Below, one piece after another: positions 41,115-50,873 of a stretch of DNA of 64,000 nt. Below the pieces are notes generated by a model that was not told the DNA's origin, searched no databases, and saw nothing but the letters and a program-made list of their open reading frames with translations. Location of the stretch: assembly GCA_039027435.1 (NCBI GenBank), contig JBCCKF010000007.1, positions 62,001-126,000 on the forward strand, in the 5' to 3' direction. The DNA is from CALBPI01 sp039027435 (lineage in GTDB: Bacteria; Pseudomonadota; Gammaproteobacteria; Steroidobacterales; Woeseiaceae). The translations under genes were made by a program, and so were the position numbers. Numbering within the stretch: the first letter of the stretch is position 1; each line of letters starts with the position of its first letter.

Positions 41115-43073
41115 TTGTCTTCAGATCACGATCCGAATGCGGCCTTTAGCCTCGCGAGCATCGAAGTTCATCCATCGCGGAACCTGCTCGTTACGGAATC
41201 GGCGGAAATCCGAGTCGAGCCACGATTGATGGATGTACTCGGTATGCTCGCGGAGCGCCCGGCAGAGGTGGTGGCGCGTGATGCCTTGATTGAACGGCTA
41301 TGGGTCTCTGATTACGGCGCCGATGAGGGTTTGACGCGCGCGGTCTCGCGTCTGCGCAAAGTACTGCGAGATGCCGGTGTGCCGGGCGAAGCCATCGAGA
41401 CTATAAAGAAGCGTGGCTATCGACTGGCAACACCCGTTGAGCCCATCGCAAACGCGGCCGCCCTTCCTGGGGCGCCATTATCGACAAGCCGTTCTGGGTT
41501 CGCACTCTGGTTAGGCATCGCGGGGGCGCTCTTGGTCGCCCTGCTGCTTTGGCACTTCCGTGCACCCGCTCCCGTCGATTCCGCCGAATCTCCGACGCTC
41601 GCGGTGCTCCCATTCCAAACCCTTAGCGACGATACCAATGATCGATACGTCGGTACGGGCGTGGCCGAGGAGTTATTGAACAAGCTTGCCGGTATTACCG
41701 ACCTGCGGGTGATTGCGAGAACATCTGCATTCGCCGACGACCCCGATGACGACAACATCGCGCTTGCCGAGCGACTCGGCGCGGATCACCTGCTAACCGG
41801 TTCTGTGCGCCGCGACGGTGAGCGTATGCGCATCACGGCGCAACTGCGTCGTGTCGATGACCTCGTCAGTCTTTGGTCGGAGACTTATGAGCTGGACACC
41901 ACCGCGTTATTCGATATCGAAGACACGATTGTTCTGGAGATTGCTCAAACCTTGCAGGTGCGCCTTGGCGTGGGAGCGGCAACCGACAGAGCCGACGGCG
42001 CCGGCATCAATGCAGCCGCCTATGACCAGTATCTCCAGGGGCTACGACTCTGGGGTGATCGTATGCGTCGAAACACGAACCGGAGCGACGCACTAGCGGC
42101 GTTCGAGCGTGCGGTTTCGTTCGATCCGAACTTCGCAGATGCGTGGGCCGGTCTTGGCACGGTCGCCGCGTTCAGTGTCGGCAGTCCTCAGAGTCGCGAT
42201 CAGGTTGCATTCTCCAAGAAGACCGAAGCGGCACTTCTGACTGCGCTCTCGCTGGACCCGGATAACGTCAAGGCGAACGCGGCGCTTGCCGTCTTTCACT
42301 CGACACAGCGCATCGATATCGAAAAAGCGGATTTGTATCTCAGGAAAGCGCAGAGCATCGCTCCGAACGCCGCGTCCACGCACTATGCGTCTACCTGGGT
42401 GTATCGGCTGCTGGGCAACGCCGAAGCGGCTCTCGCCGCGATCGATCGAACCATCGCACTCGACCCGTTGAACCCAGCGCTGCCGGGCTCTCGTGCTGCG
42501 ATACTGATCGAGCTGGGTCGGTTCGATGAAGCCATGGCGATTTTCGACGCCTGTTTCGAAGTTCGCTGCATGGGTGAGGGCTTTATCGCGTTTGGCAGTA
42601 CCGCAGCCATACTTTCCGAAGACGCAGAACACCTCAATCGATGGCGCCCTCGCATGGCCGCGTTTGCCGAGATCCTCTCAACACAATCGGATGAACAAAA
42701 ACCGAACGTGGCGAAGGTACTGCCCGCCTTCATGGCGGTAGGTTTTGGCAGCGAGAATGCAGAGCAGCAGATCGAAGGTTTTCGCCAATTAATGGCGGAG
42801 GAGCTGATTACAGATTCGATTGGCTCCTGGGGCCCAACGCTTGCACCGTTTCTGCCCGTAGAAACCGTCATGGATGCACTACATCTCGCCTACGAACGCG
42901 GTGAACTGTTCGGTGCCGTCTTTACACTTACCCCACTCTATGGAGTTAACGATTGGCCAGAGGAAGTGCTGCGCCACCCGCGATATCGCGAACTTTGGGA
43001 GCGACCTGGCATGCCTGAGCTCGCCGCCAGATGGCGGTTGCAAGAGTCAACGGCAGGACTCCCCCGAGAGTGA
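41115..43073 (+). CDS. CadC-like winged-helix, TolB-like, TPR membrane regulator
   Basis: TTG start with GGGAGG upstream, as in its paralogue at 14560. The 652-residue product has a winged-helix domain (about 10-95; VEPRLMDVLGMLAE, IETIKKRGYRLA), one membrane segment near 127-148 (GFALWLGIAGALLVALLLW), a TolB-like module (LAVLPFQTLSDDTNDRYVG) and C-terminal TPRs. The two proteins are alignable over their whole length, so the pair came from duplication of the regulator with its divergent target. TolB-like/TPR sensor domains would face the periplasm. Confidence 0.9.
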   Translation: MSSDHDPNAAFSLASIEVHPSRNLLVTESAEIRVEPRLMDVLGMLAERPAEVVARDALIERLWVSDYGADEGLTRAVSRLRKVLRDAGVPGEAIETIKKRGYRLATPVEPIANAAALPGAPLSTSRSGFALWLGIAGALLVALLLWHFRAPAPVDSAESPTLAVLPFQTLSDDTNDRYVGTGVAEELLNKLAGITDLRVIARTSAFADDPDDDNIALAERLGADHLLTGSVRRDGERMRITAQLRRVDDLVSLWSETYELDTTALFDIEDTIVLEIAQTLQVRLGVGAATDRADGAGINAAAYDQYLQGLRLWGDRMRRNTNRSDALAAFERAVSFDPNFADAWAGLGTVAAFSVGSPQSRDQVAFSKKTEAALLTALSLDPDNVKANAALAVFHSTQRIDIEKADLYLRKAQSIAPNAASTHYASTWVYRLLGNAEAALAAIDRTIALDPLNPALPGSRAAILIELGRFDEAMAIFDACFEVRCMGEGFIAFGSTAAILSEDAEHLNRWRPRMAAFAEILSTQSDEQKPNVAKVLPAFMAVGFGSENAEQQIEGFRQLMAEELITDSIGSWGPTLAPFLPVETVMDALHLAYERGELFGAVFTLTPLYGVNDWPEEVLRHPRYRELWERPGMPELAARWRLQESTAGLPRE

Positions 43074-43091
43074 GCAGGTATCATCAGCCTC

Positions 43092-44261
43092 ATGCAACCG
43101 TTCACCTTCAATACCGTCAACACGATAATCAGCGAATCTGGCTCGCTGTCACAGATTGCGAACCAATGCGACCGACTTGGTATTGATCGACCGATGGTGG
43201 TTACTGACTCCGGCATTGTCGCGCTAGGAATGTTGGATTCACTAAGCGCTCACCTCGATACAGCCGGTCTCGAGACCATTGTCTACAGCGATGTCGTCGC
43301 CGATCCACCGGAACAGGTTGTACTCGATGCGGTTGCGCTCGCAAAGGAAAACCGCATCGACGGCGTGATCGGTTTCGGTGGTGGCAGCTCGATGGACACA
43401 GCGAAGCTGGTCGCGTTACTCGCAAACTCCAACGAATCGCTTGCGGATATCTACGGCGTGGATAACGTCAAAGGCAAGCGACTTCCGTTGATCATGATTC
43501 CGACAACCGCAGGCACCGGGTCCGAAGTGACTGCTGTCGCCATCGTTACGACTGGCGAGACCACCAAGATGGGGGTCGTGTCCGCCGAACTGTTTGCCGA
43601 TGTCGCGCTGCTGGATGCGGAGCTGACGCTCGGCCTGCCGCCGCACATCACCGCGATGACCGGCGTCGATGCGATGGTGCATGCCGTTGAGGCGTACACC
43701 AGTATCCACAAGAAGAACATCTACTCCGACACACTCGCCAAACAAGCGCTTACGCTGCTATCGAAAAACATCAAGTCGGCCACCCACAATGGCGGCGATC
43801 TGGAAGCACGCCAGGCGATGCTGCTCGGCGCCTGTCTTGCCGGCCAGGCATTTGCGAATGCACCGGTTGCCGCAGTACATGCATTGGCGTACCCACTTGG
43901 TGGTCACTACCACATACCGCACGGGCTCAGTAATTCCCTGGTCCTACCGAGCGTGCTGGCATTCAATAGCCCAAGCTGCGCGAACTGGTACTCGGAACTG
44001 GCGGAGATATTTATCGCGAGAGACCTACTCGCTGACAGCGAAGCCGAGCGTGCCGATCAACTCGTTGCGTATTTCATTCGGTTGATTGTCGATCTCAATC
44101 TGCCAGCCACACTGGCAGACGCCGAGGTACCCGAGCAAGACATCGACATGCTTGCCAAAGATGCCATGCTTCAGCAGCGCCTCTTGATCAACAATCCGCG
44201 ACCGGTCACTGAGGCCGATGCACGCGCCATCTATCAGAACGCCTATACAGGATCAAAATGA
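43092..44261 (+). CDS. Iron-containing alcohol dehydrogenase
   Basis: A 389-residue group III alcohol dehydrogenase: NAD loop GFGGGSSMDTAK, PTTAGTGSEVT, and metal ligands in GVDAMVHAVEAY and HALAYPLGGHYHIPHG. It should oxidise or reduce a primary alcohol/aldehyde with NAD in the cytoplasm. The stop overlaps the start of the next gene by four bases (ATGA), so the operon begins here. Substrate unknown. Confidence 0.92.
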   Translation: MQPFTFNTVNTIISESGSLSQIANQCDRLGIDRPMVVTDSGIVALGMLDSLSAHLDTAGLETIVYSDVVADPPEQVVLDAVALAKENRIDGVIGFGGGSSMDTAKLVALLANSNESLADIYGVDNVKGKRLPLIMIPTTAGTGSEVTAVAIVTTGETTKMGVVSAELFADVALLDAELTLGLPPHITAMTGVDAMVHAVEAYTSIHKKNIYSDTLAKQALTLLSKNIKSATHNGGDLEARQAMLLGACLAGQAFANAPVAAVHALAYPLGGHYHIPHGLSNSLVLPSVLAFNSPSCANWYSELAEIFIARDLLADSEAERADQLVAYFIRLIVDLNLPATLADAEVPEQDIDMLAKDAMLQQRLLINNPRPVTEADARAIYQNAYTGSK

Positions 44262-44710
44262 GTGACACCGAGATCGCCCGCTTGCGGGAGCACTATGGGT
44301 GGTATTTGCCAATTCCTACCCGCTGGATGGACAACGACATCTACGGGCACGTCAACAACGTCAACTACTACTCCTATTTCGACACGGTCGCGAATGCGTT
44401 CATGATCGAACAGTGCGGACTTGACCCGCACAATGGCGAGCATGCTGGTTACATCGTGCATTCCGAGTGCAACTACAAGCAGGGCATCACATTCCCCGAA
44501 AAACTGGAGGGCGGCCTTCGCGTTAACCGTCTGGGAAACAGTTCTGTGCAGTGGGGTATCGGCATCTTCAAAGAAGGTGAAACGTTGGCGTCCGCCTACG
44601 GCACGTTTACCCATGTCTTGGTCGACCGGGCGACTGAGAAGTCAGTGCCGATTCCCGAGCCCATGCGTGGACCGATGCAAGCGATTTCGAAGGATCGATT
44701 CGAACAGTGA
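44258..44710 (+). CDS. Acyl-CoA thioesterase, 4HBT family
   Basis: A 150-residue hotdog protein with the family signature PTRWMDNDIYGHVNNVNYYSYFDT, where Asp is catalytic. It hydrolyses acyl- or aryl-CoA esters. It overlaps the dehydrogenase by four bases and the next gene by four, so it is in the middle of a coupled operon. Confidence 0.88.
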   Translation: MSDTEIARLREHYGWYLPIPTRWMDNDIYGHVNNVNYYSYFDTVANAFMIEQCGLDPHNGEHAGYIVHSECNYKQGITFPEKLEGGLRVNRLGNSSVQWGIGIFKEGETLASAYGTFTHVLVDRATEKSVPIPEPMRGPMQAISKDRFEQ

Positions 44711-45774
44711 TAGGTTCGTCCCTGGGAAACCTTCGGAAACCGAAGAAGCTCAAACGCGGCGATTCTATTGCAGCAGTTTCTCTTTCATGGGGAGGCCCTG
44801 GCACCATTCGCGAGCGCTACGAGATTGGAAAGCGACAACTGGAATCGACGTTCGGCGTGAATGTCGTCGAGATGCCTCACACCTGCGCGCCACCGGATTT
44901 CATCGCGAACAACCCTGACGCTCGTGCCAGCGATTTGCACGCCGCACTCAACGACTCATCAATATCGGGCATCGTCTCGACGATCGGCGGTGACGACTCC
45001 ATTCGACTAATTCCGTTTTTGGATCTGGACCTCATTGCTCAAAACTCCAAGGTCTTTCTCGGCTATTCCGATACGACCGTCACGCACTTTGCTTTTCTCA
45101 AGGCCGGCGTTCGCTCGTTCTATGGCCCGTCCATCATGGCGGGATTCGCAGAGAACGGTGGTATGCACCAATACCTGATCGATTCGGTTCAGCGAACACT
45201 ATTTGAAAGCAAACCTATCGGAGCCTTAGCACCCAACCCTGACGGATGGACGGTCGAGCTGCTGGATTGGGGTGTGCCTGAAAACAACACGCAACGACGG
45301 CGACTGAACCCTCCGACGGGTTGGCGATTCTTGCAGGGCGAAGGTACCAAGCGCGGACGACTGATCGGTGGTTGTCTTGAGGTGATTGACTGGCTGCGCG
45401 GCACCTCGCTATGGCCGTCGATCGGTGAGTGGCGCGATGCCATCGTGTTCATCGAGACATCCGAGGAAGCGCCACCACCAACGACAGTCACTCGCATGCT
45501 CCGGAACCTTGCGGCATGCGGCGTTCTCGATCTCATTAGCGGCGTGCTGTTTGGTCGCCCCGGTGGGCAGATCGATCCGTCGACGTTCGAGGAATACGAC
45601 AGCGCTTTGCTTCATGCCATTCGAGATGAGTTTGGTCGAGATGACCTTGCGATTGTGACCAGCATGGATTTTGGTCACACTGATCCCACGATGACGCTGC
45701 CGTTCGGCGTATTAACCGAAATCGACTGTGACGAGCAGCAGATTACGGTGTTGGAGGCTGGTGTTACTGACTGA
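44707..45774 (+). CDS. LD-carboxypeptidase, S66 family
   Basis: GTG start overlapping the thioesterase stop by four bases. The 355-residue product has the S66 fold: AVSLSWGGPG, a nucleophile serine in GYSDTT and the catalytic histidine in MDFGHTDP near the end. Such enzymes cleave LD-bonds of murein peptides or, as MccF, detoxify microcins. No signal peptide is visible, so a cytoplasmic role such as murein recycling or immunity fits. Confidence 0.85.
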   Translation: MIGSSLGNLRKPKKLKRGDSIAAVSLSWGGPGTIRERYEIGKRQLESTFGVNVVEMPHTCAPPDFIANNPDARASDLHAALNDSSISGIVSTIGGDDSIRLIPFLDLDLIAQNSKVFLGYSDTTVTHFAFLKAGVRSFYGPSIMAGFAENGGMHQYLIDSVQRTLFESKPIGALAPNPDGWTVELLDWGVPENNTQRRRLNPPTGWRFLQGEGTKRGRLIGGCLEVIDWLRGTSLWPSIGEWRDAIVFIETSEEAPPPTTVTRMLRNLAACGVLDLISGVLFGRPGGQIDPSTFEEYDSALLHAIRDEFGRDDLAIVTSMDFGHTDPTMTLPFGVLTEIDCDEQQITVLEAGVTD

Positions 45775-45795
45775 CAAGGCAACGGGGGCTGCCGG

Positions 45796-47643
45796 ATGAC
45801 CAAGACCACACGTCGCGATTTCCTGAACGGCACACGCATTGCTATCGGCGCATCGCTGATCACGCCATGGACCGAAGTCTTCGGTCGCGATGAAAAACGC
45901 TTCCAATTGCCTGCCGATTACTACCCGCCCACCAAGACTGGGCTGCGTGGCAGTCACGAGGGCGCGTGGCAAACCATGCACGCACGAGTTGCTGGTGGAG
46001 AATGGAAAACGCCAGATATCGAAGAAGACTACGATCTTGTGGTCGTGGGCGGCGGGATCAGCGGCTTATCCGCAGCCTATTTCTATCGTCGCGAGAACCC
46101 CGACGCGCGAATTCTCATACTCGATAACCACGATGATTTTGGCGGTCACGCAAAGCGCAACGAGTTCGACGTGAATGGTCGACGCCAGATCGCTTACGGC
46201 GGCACAGAATCGATCGATTCACCATCCAGCTACACAGCCGTCTCCAGCCAGTTGCTCAAAGATATCGGTGTCGACGTCGACCGTTTCTACGATTACTACG
46301 ACCAGGACCTCTACGATGATCTCGGTCTGGGTTACGGCATCGCCTTCGATGCGAAGACATACGGTCAACGCAAGCTGGTGACTGGCTACGGCAGTCGTCC
46401 GTGGGCAGACTTCGTGGCTGAAACCCCGCTCAGCGACAAAGCCAAGGCCGACCTGCTGCGCGCATTCACTGACAAGCGCGATTACCTACCCGGCTTGTCC
46501 AAACAGGAGAAGATCGAACGTCTCGCCAGCATCAGCTACCGCGAGTATCTCGCCGACTACGTCGGCGTGGATGAGCAAGTACTTGAGATGTATCAGCGTT
46601 GGGGTATGAGCTTCTGGTGTGTAGGCATGGACGAGATTCCCGCCCTCGATATTCTTGAGTATGGCGATGGCGGCAGCCTGCCCGGATTGACGCACACGCT
46701 TGAACTCGACGAAGGGCGCGGTTCTGAGCCCTATATCTTTCACTTCCCTGATGGCAACGCGACGATCGCACGCTTGCTTGCGCGCCAACTAATCCCCGCG
46801 GCGCTGCCAGGCAAGACGATGGAAGACAGCATCCTCGCTCAACTGGACTACTCACAGCTGGATCGGCCAGGTTCACCGGTACGCATCCGACTGAACAGCA
46901 CCGTCGTCAATGTCGCGCACAGCGCAAACGAGCGCTCGGTCAATGTGACTTACGTGCATGGACAAGACACCCATGCGATTCGAGCACGCCATTGCGTCAT
47001 GGCCTGCTACAACAGCGCGATCCCGTATCTTTGCCCCGAGCTTCCCGAGGCGCAAAAGGCCGGACTGTCCTACAACGTGAAAGTACCGCTCGTGTACACG
47101 AAGGTGGTGGTACCCAACTGGCGAGCCTTCGCGGAACAAGACCTGCGCTTCGTCTTTTACACCAACGACTTCTACAAACAAGTCGAGCTCGACTATCCCG
47201 TCAGCCTGGGTGGATACGAGTTCGGTACGAGCCCGGATGAGCCCATGTCGCTACACATGTGTCACGTACCTTACTTCGAAGACATACAAGGCCCAGCGCA
47301 ATGGCGTGCCGGTCGCCAGCAGTTGTTGGAAACACCGTTCTCTACCTATGAATTCCATGTCCGTGATCAACTGGATCAGGCACTCGGCACAACCGGCTTT
47401 GATGCGGAAAAAGACATCACCGCTATCACCGTGAATCGTTGGGCCCATGGCTACTCGTACAGCCCGGATTTACTCTGGGAGCCCGAATACGCGAGTGACG
47501 CTGAAAAGCCATGGGTCATTGGACGGCAGCGGTTCGGTCGGATCGCAATCGCAAACTCTGACGCTGGTGCATCTGCGGACACGAACACCGCGATTAGTCA
47601 GGCTCACAGAGCGGTGAGCGAGTTGATAAGGAGCGCTTCGTGA
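45796..47643 (+). CDS. Tat-exported FAD oxidoreductase, spermidine-dehydrogenase-like
   Basis: A 615-residue protein with a twin-arginine leader TTRRDFLNG near residue 4, followed by a hydrophobic stretch. An FAD dinucleotide-binding motif VVVGGGISGLSAAYFYRR lies near 83-100 and NDFGGHAKRNEF-like context follows (GGHAKRN). A C-terminal GRIAIANSDAGASADTNTAI block closes the FAD site. The layout matches flavin amine oxidases such as spermidine dehydrogenase. It acts in the periplasm. The next gene overlaps by four bases. Confidence 0.8.
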   Translation: MTKTTRRDFLNGTRIAIGASLITPWTEVFGRDEKRFQLPADYYPPTKTGLRGSHEGAWQTMHARVAGGEWKTPDIEEDYDLVVVGGGISGLSAAYFYRRENPDARILILDNHDDFGGHAKRNEFDVNGRRQIAYGGTESIDSPSSYTAVSSQLLKDIGVDVDRFYDYYDQDLYDDLGLGYGIAFDAKTYGQRKLVTGYGSRPWADFVAETPLSDKAKADLLRAFTDKRDYLPGLSKQEKIERLASISYREYLADYVGVDEQVLEMYQRWGMSFWCVGMDEIPALDILEYGDGGSLPGLTHTLELDEGRGSEPYIFHFPDGNATIARLLARQLIPAALPGKTMEDSILAQLDYSQLDRPGSPVRIRLNSTVVNVAHSANERSVNVTYVHGQDTHAIRARHCVMACYNSAIPYLCPELPEAQKAGLSYNVKVPLVYTKVVVPNWRAFAEQDLRFVFYTNDFYKQVELDYPVSLGGYEFGTSPDEPMSLHMCHVPYFEDIQGPAQWRAGRQQLLETPFSTYEFHVRDQLDQALGTTGFDAEKDITAITVNRWAHGYSYSPDLLWEPEYASDAEKPWVIGRQRFGRIAIANSDAGASADTNTAISQAHRAVSELIRSAS

Positions 47644-49379
47644 ATAGGGTCTGTATTTCTTGTCTCGCCGTATCGCTATTCGTGTTGAGCAATCAAGTAT
47701 CAGCCGCCGAGCTGGATGCATTTGCAAGCGACGGCGAAAAGGCCGTTCACTGCTATCAAGCGCAAGTCCTGAATATGCAGTACGGCGCGGCAACCATGAC
47801 GAGTCCGGGCCAAGCATCCGAGATCATCAAGAAAGCGGAGCGTTGGCAATCTGTGATCCAACGCACCTTGCCTGATGTTCGCGCGCAACAGTCGGCGCTT
47901 CAGGAATCGATCAACGCCTTGACTGCAGGTATCCGCCCTTTGAGTCGAGATCCAAATGCCATTTTGAATCAGGTGATCAAACCATTGGTCGCCGAATGCG
48001 ACGCGTTGCTGACCAAGCTCGACGCACCAGCGCCCAGCGCAGCAACGAAACCCGCAGCACCCGCTAAACCTGCGGCCCCGGCTGCCGGCCCATTCGAATC
48101 GGATGTATTTGCTGGTCTGGTTCGCGAACCTCGCTATGCCAACTTTCGTTGGAATCCCCATAGCGACATCTATGCGAAGGTCAAAGGTCGTGGTTTGCTG
48201 CGACGCACGGATGCGGGGTTTCGAGTTGAGTTTGAAACAAAGATCTCATCACTATGCGTCGGCGATCTAATTGAGTCGCGTCGTTCGGAGGACGGGTACC
48301 TGATGCATCTCAGCGTTGCCCAAGGCAGTGGCGAAGGATGCCAACCGCGTGTCACCCAAGGGTTGTTGTTTCCGATGTCGTTCGATGACCAACCCAAGAA
48401 CCGAAGATTGATGCTCCGACTGATGGATGACCAGGATCGATTGATCACGTCAATGACCTTCGAATCCGACGCATTGGAATCGAGAAGGCTCGATCCGGCA
48501 AAACTGGTGTCGATGCGAAACGTAGTACTGAAGATGCAGGAGAATAGCGACGAGCAGCGCCGTACTGCCAAGCTGACAAATCTGAGAAGTCGTGCTGACT
48601 TTGCTCGCCTCGAACCTTTCTACAACAGCTGCACGAACGCGGCACCGTCGAGCGGTCAACAGACCACCAACTACTGCATCTGCATGACCTACAAGTTTGG
48701 TGTCGGCGAACGAATCCCAGAATCTGAATACCAGAGCTACGTCGGGGACTTTTCCCGTCTGACCAATCGATTCCAGACGTTTACTGACGACAACAGGCTC
48801 TACACGCGTCTGGCCGAAGAGTGTCGATCCTGCAGCAATCCGGAGTTCACGTTGCGAGCCGGATGCGACGCGCCCGATACCGCGATGTATTTGCCGACAA
48901 CATTCGCTGGCGTGATTGATCAAATGGAAAAAGAAGAGCTCAGATTAGAGTCATCGGAGTTCTACAAAGAGAACTTCTTCGTTATCTACTTGCAGGGTTA
49001 CTCCGATTTCTGTTCGCCCCGGATCGCAGATCCTGTCCCATTCGATTATGTGGTGACCGAGACGACGATTGACCCGTATGGCGGAACCTACACCAATGAA
49101 ACTCAGCGCGACCGCACCTATGTTGCTCGTCGACACGCGGACCGATACGAAGCCATTTACGACAAACATGCGAAGATGACACCAGAGGAGTTCTTCGGTG
49201 CTTTCGAAAGACTCGCGATCAGGGATGAAGCGGACCTCCGTCGTACAACATCGGACCTATCGACTCGGGTTAGAATCGAAACCGAGAAACGCGTTGCCGT
49301 TCGCGAGCATCTCTCACAAGGCTGTAACTCAAAACCGGTACAAAGAGTGTATTCAAGGTTGAGCTCGCTATTCGAGTGA
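47640..49379 (+). CDS. Exported protein, function unknown
   Basis: GTG start overlapping the oxidoreductase by four bases. The 579-residue product has a signal peptide (VSLFVLSNQVSAA). A helical N-terminal region and a Pro/Ala linker (KPAAPAKPAAPAAG) lead to a mixed domain with several cysteines, including CNSKPVQ near the end. No known motif. It may be a periplasmic partner of the oxidoreductase, as the overlap suggests, but that is inference. Confidence 0.65.
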   Translation: MNRVCISCLAVSLFVLSNQVSAAELDAFASDGEKAVHCYQAQVLNMQYGAATMTSPGQASEIIKKAERWQSVIQRTLPDVRAQQSALQESINALTAGIRPLSRDPNAILNQVIKPLVAECDALLTKLDAPAPSAATKPAAPAKPAAPAAGPFESDVFAGLVREPRYANFRWNPHSDIYAKVKGRGLLRRTDAGFRVEFETKISSLCVGDLIESRRSEDGYLMHLSVAQGSGEGCQPRVTQGLLFPMSFDDQPKNRRLMLRLMDDQDRLITSMTFESDALESRRLDPAKLVSMRNVVLKMQENSDEQRRTAKLTNLRSRADFARLEPFYNSCTNAAPSSGQQTTNYCICMTYKFGVGERIPESEYQSYVGDFSRLTNRFQTFTDDNRLYTRLAEECRSCSNPEFTLRAGCDAPDTAMYLPTTFAGVIDQMEKEELRLESSEFYKENFFVIYLQGYSDFCSPRIADPVPFDYVVTETTIDPYGGTYTNETQRDRTYVARRHADRYEAIYDKHAKMTPEEFFGAFERLAIRDEADLRRTTSDLSTRVRIETEKRVAVREHLSQGCNSKPVQRVYSRLSSLFE

Positions 49380-49412
49380 GCGTTCATTCAGAATGACGAA
49401 AAGGAAACCCTA

Positions 49413-49949
49413 ATGCGTCGATATTTCGCGGAGTGTCTTTTCTGCCTGGTCGTCACGACGGCGACTGTTCAGGCACAGGAGGGCAACACCTTCGAGGCGG
49501 CATCCGGTCGAGCCACGATCGTTACAGAGATCGAGGCAAACGTAGGAACCGACTTGCTATGTGAGTTCGACGTAAAGGAGATCGCTTCGGGTAGCCAATG
49601 GGCGTCGCTGATATCGATCGCGATGGATGAAGGAAAAGAAACGGATCAGGACTCACGGTACGTCCAGCTCAACATGACGTATCAACAGGATGAGGATCAA
49701 ACGGTAACTCTAGCGATTCGAAAACTCGGGTTCGGCGCCGACTCTGAGGAGTATGTTTTCCTTGGACATTGGCAGAGGCTGGGACTTTTTGAGCTGCAAC
49801 TCGAGTGGACCGACGAGGGGTTCAATTACTATGTATCCCTTCCGCAAGAAGTCGTCGCATTCGCAGAAATCGACTTGCCCGATGACTTCAAGCCAAAGTA
49901 CTTCCGAGCGGGTATCTCTGGGCTCCGCACTGAAGCCTATTGCGAGTAG
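49413..49949 (+). CDS. Exported protein, function unknown
   Basis: A 178-residue protein with a signal peptide (FCLVVTTATVQAQ) and GGAAA upstream of ATG. The mature part is beta-rich with an ending LRTEAYCE. I see no known domain; a concanavalin-like or jelly-roll fold is possible from WQRLGLFELQLEW. It is co-directional with its neighbours. Confidence 0.6.
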   Translation: MRRYFAECLFCLVVTTATVQAQEGNTFEAASGRATIVTEIEANVGTDLLCEFDVKEIASGSQWASLISIAMDEGKETDQDSRYVQLNMTYQQDEDQTVTLAIRKLGFGADSEEYVFLGHWQRLGLFELQLEWTDEGFNYYVSLPQEVVAFAEIDLPDDFKPKYFRAGISGLRTEAYCE

Positions 49950-49981
49950 TCGGACCGAGATAAAAGCGTAGAGATTCATTC

Positions 49982-50872
49982 ATGAAGCTTGTTGTATTTA
50001 TCAGCGTCCTTCTGATCGCGCTCGCGGTCTTTCTGACGACTCGCTCCTCGGCGAACTCCGACACAGATACGCAGCGGAAGTTAGAAGAACCGAAAGACTC
50101 CGCCCAGCTCGAGCAGTGGAAAGCTGCTATCGATGCAAACGCACTCCCCGCAATTCGACTGGTCTTGACTGGAAAACCTGCAGAATCGAGGACAGCTTCC
50201 AAAGTCGGTGGTGAGCCCTTTTGGCCATCGGAGAAGCCCTATCCAACCTCAGGGAAAGGTGAACCGCTGCAGTTCCTCGCGCAAATCAACTTCGCCGAGA
50301 TCGCAGAGCCGTTAGCGGATTACCCAACTTCTGGTTTGCTTCAGTTCTTTATCTCAGCGGATGATCTTTACGGATCGGATTTCACGCGCCCCGGCACAGA
50401 CGATTCGAAGAATCATGATTATGCGATCGTATTTCATGAGCGCTTCGATGCGGAAGACCATGTCGGCGCACCGAGCGTGACGCTTTCAGAGGACGACTAC
50501 CTGCCATTCACGGGTGAATCCGCGGTGACGTTCGAGTCAGTTTCCAGCCGTCCATCACCGCTCGACTACCGGTTCGATGCACTGCTCCCTGGCGTGGCCC
50601 AGCGATATGACGAAACCGAGCCGCTGTATGACTATGCGATCGACTCACCTTCGCATCAGATCGGTGGCTATGCGGTGTTCACGCAGAACGACCCGCGATC
50701 GTATGAGGGCAAGGACGAAGACTGGCAAGTGTTGCTTCAACTCGATTCAGAAACGATCGGAGACCTGGACATGATGTGGGGTGATGTCGGCATCGCGAAT
50801 TTTTTTATTCGTCCCGCAGATCTCGCAGCACGAGACTTCAGTCAGGTCTGGTACAACTGGGATTGTCACTAG
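49982..50872 (+). CDS. YwqG-like (DUF1963) exported protein
   Basis: A 296-residue protein with an N-terminal hydrophobic segment (LVVFISVLLIALAVFL) that may be a signal anchor. The body matches DUF1963: KVGGEPFWPSEKPYP, PLQFLAQINFAEI, GLLQFFIS and QIGGYAVFTQNDP. The family function is unknown. It ends directly before the stop of the convergent kinase gene. Confidence 0.8.
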   Translation: MKLVVFISVLLIALAVFLTTRSSANSDTDTQRKLEEPKDSAQLEQWKAAIDANALPAIRLVLTGKPAESRTASKVGGEPFWPSEKPYPTSGKGEPLQFLAQINFAEIAEPLADYPTSGLLQFFISADDLYGSDFTRPGTDDSKNHDYAIVFHERFDAEDHVGAPSVTLSEDDYLPFTGESAVTFESVSSRPSPLDYRFDALLPGVAQRYDETEPLYDYAIDSPSHQIGGYAVFTQNDPRSYEGKDEDWQVLLQLDSETIGDLDMMWGDVGIANFFIRPADLAARDFSQVWYNWDCH

Positions 50873-50873
50873 G

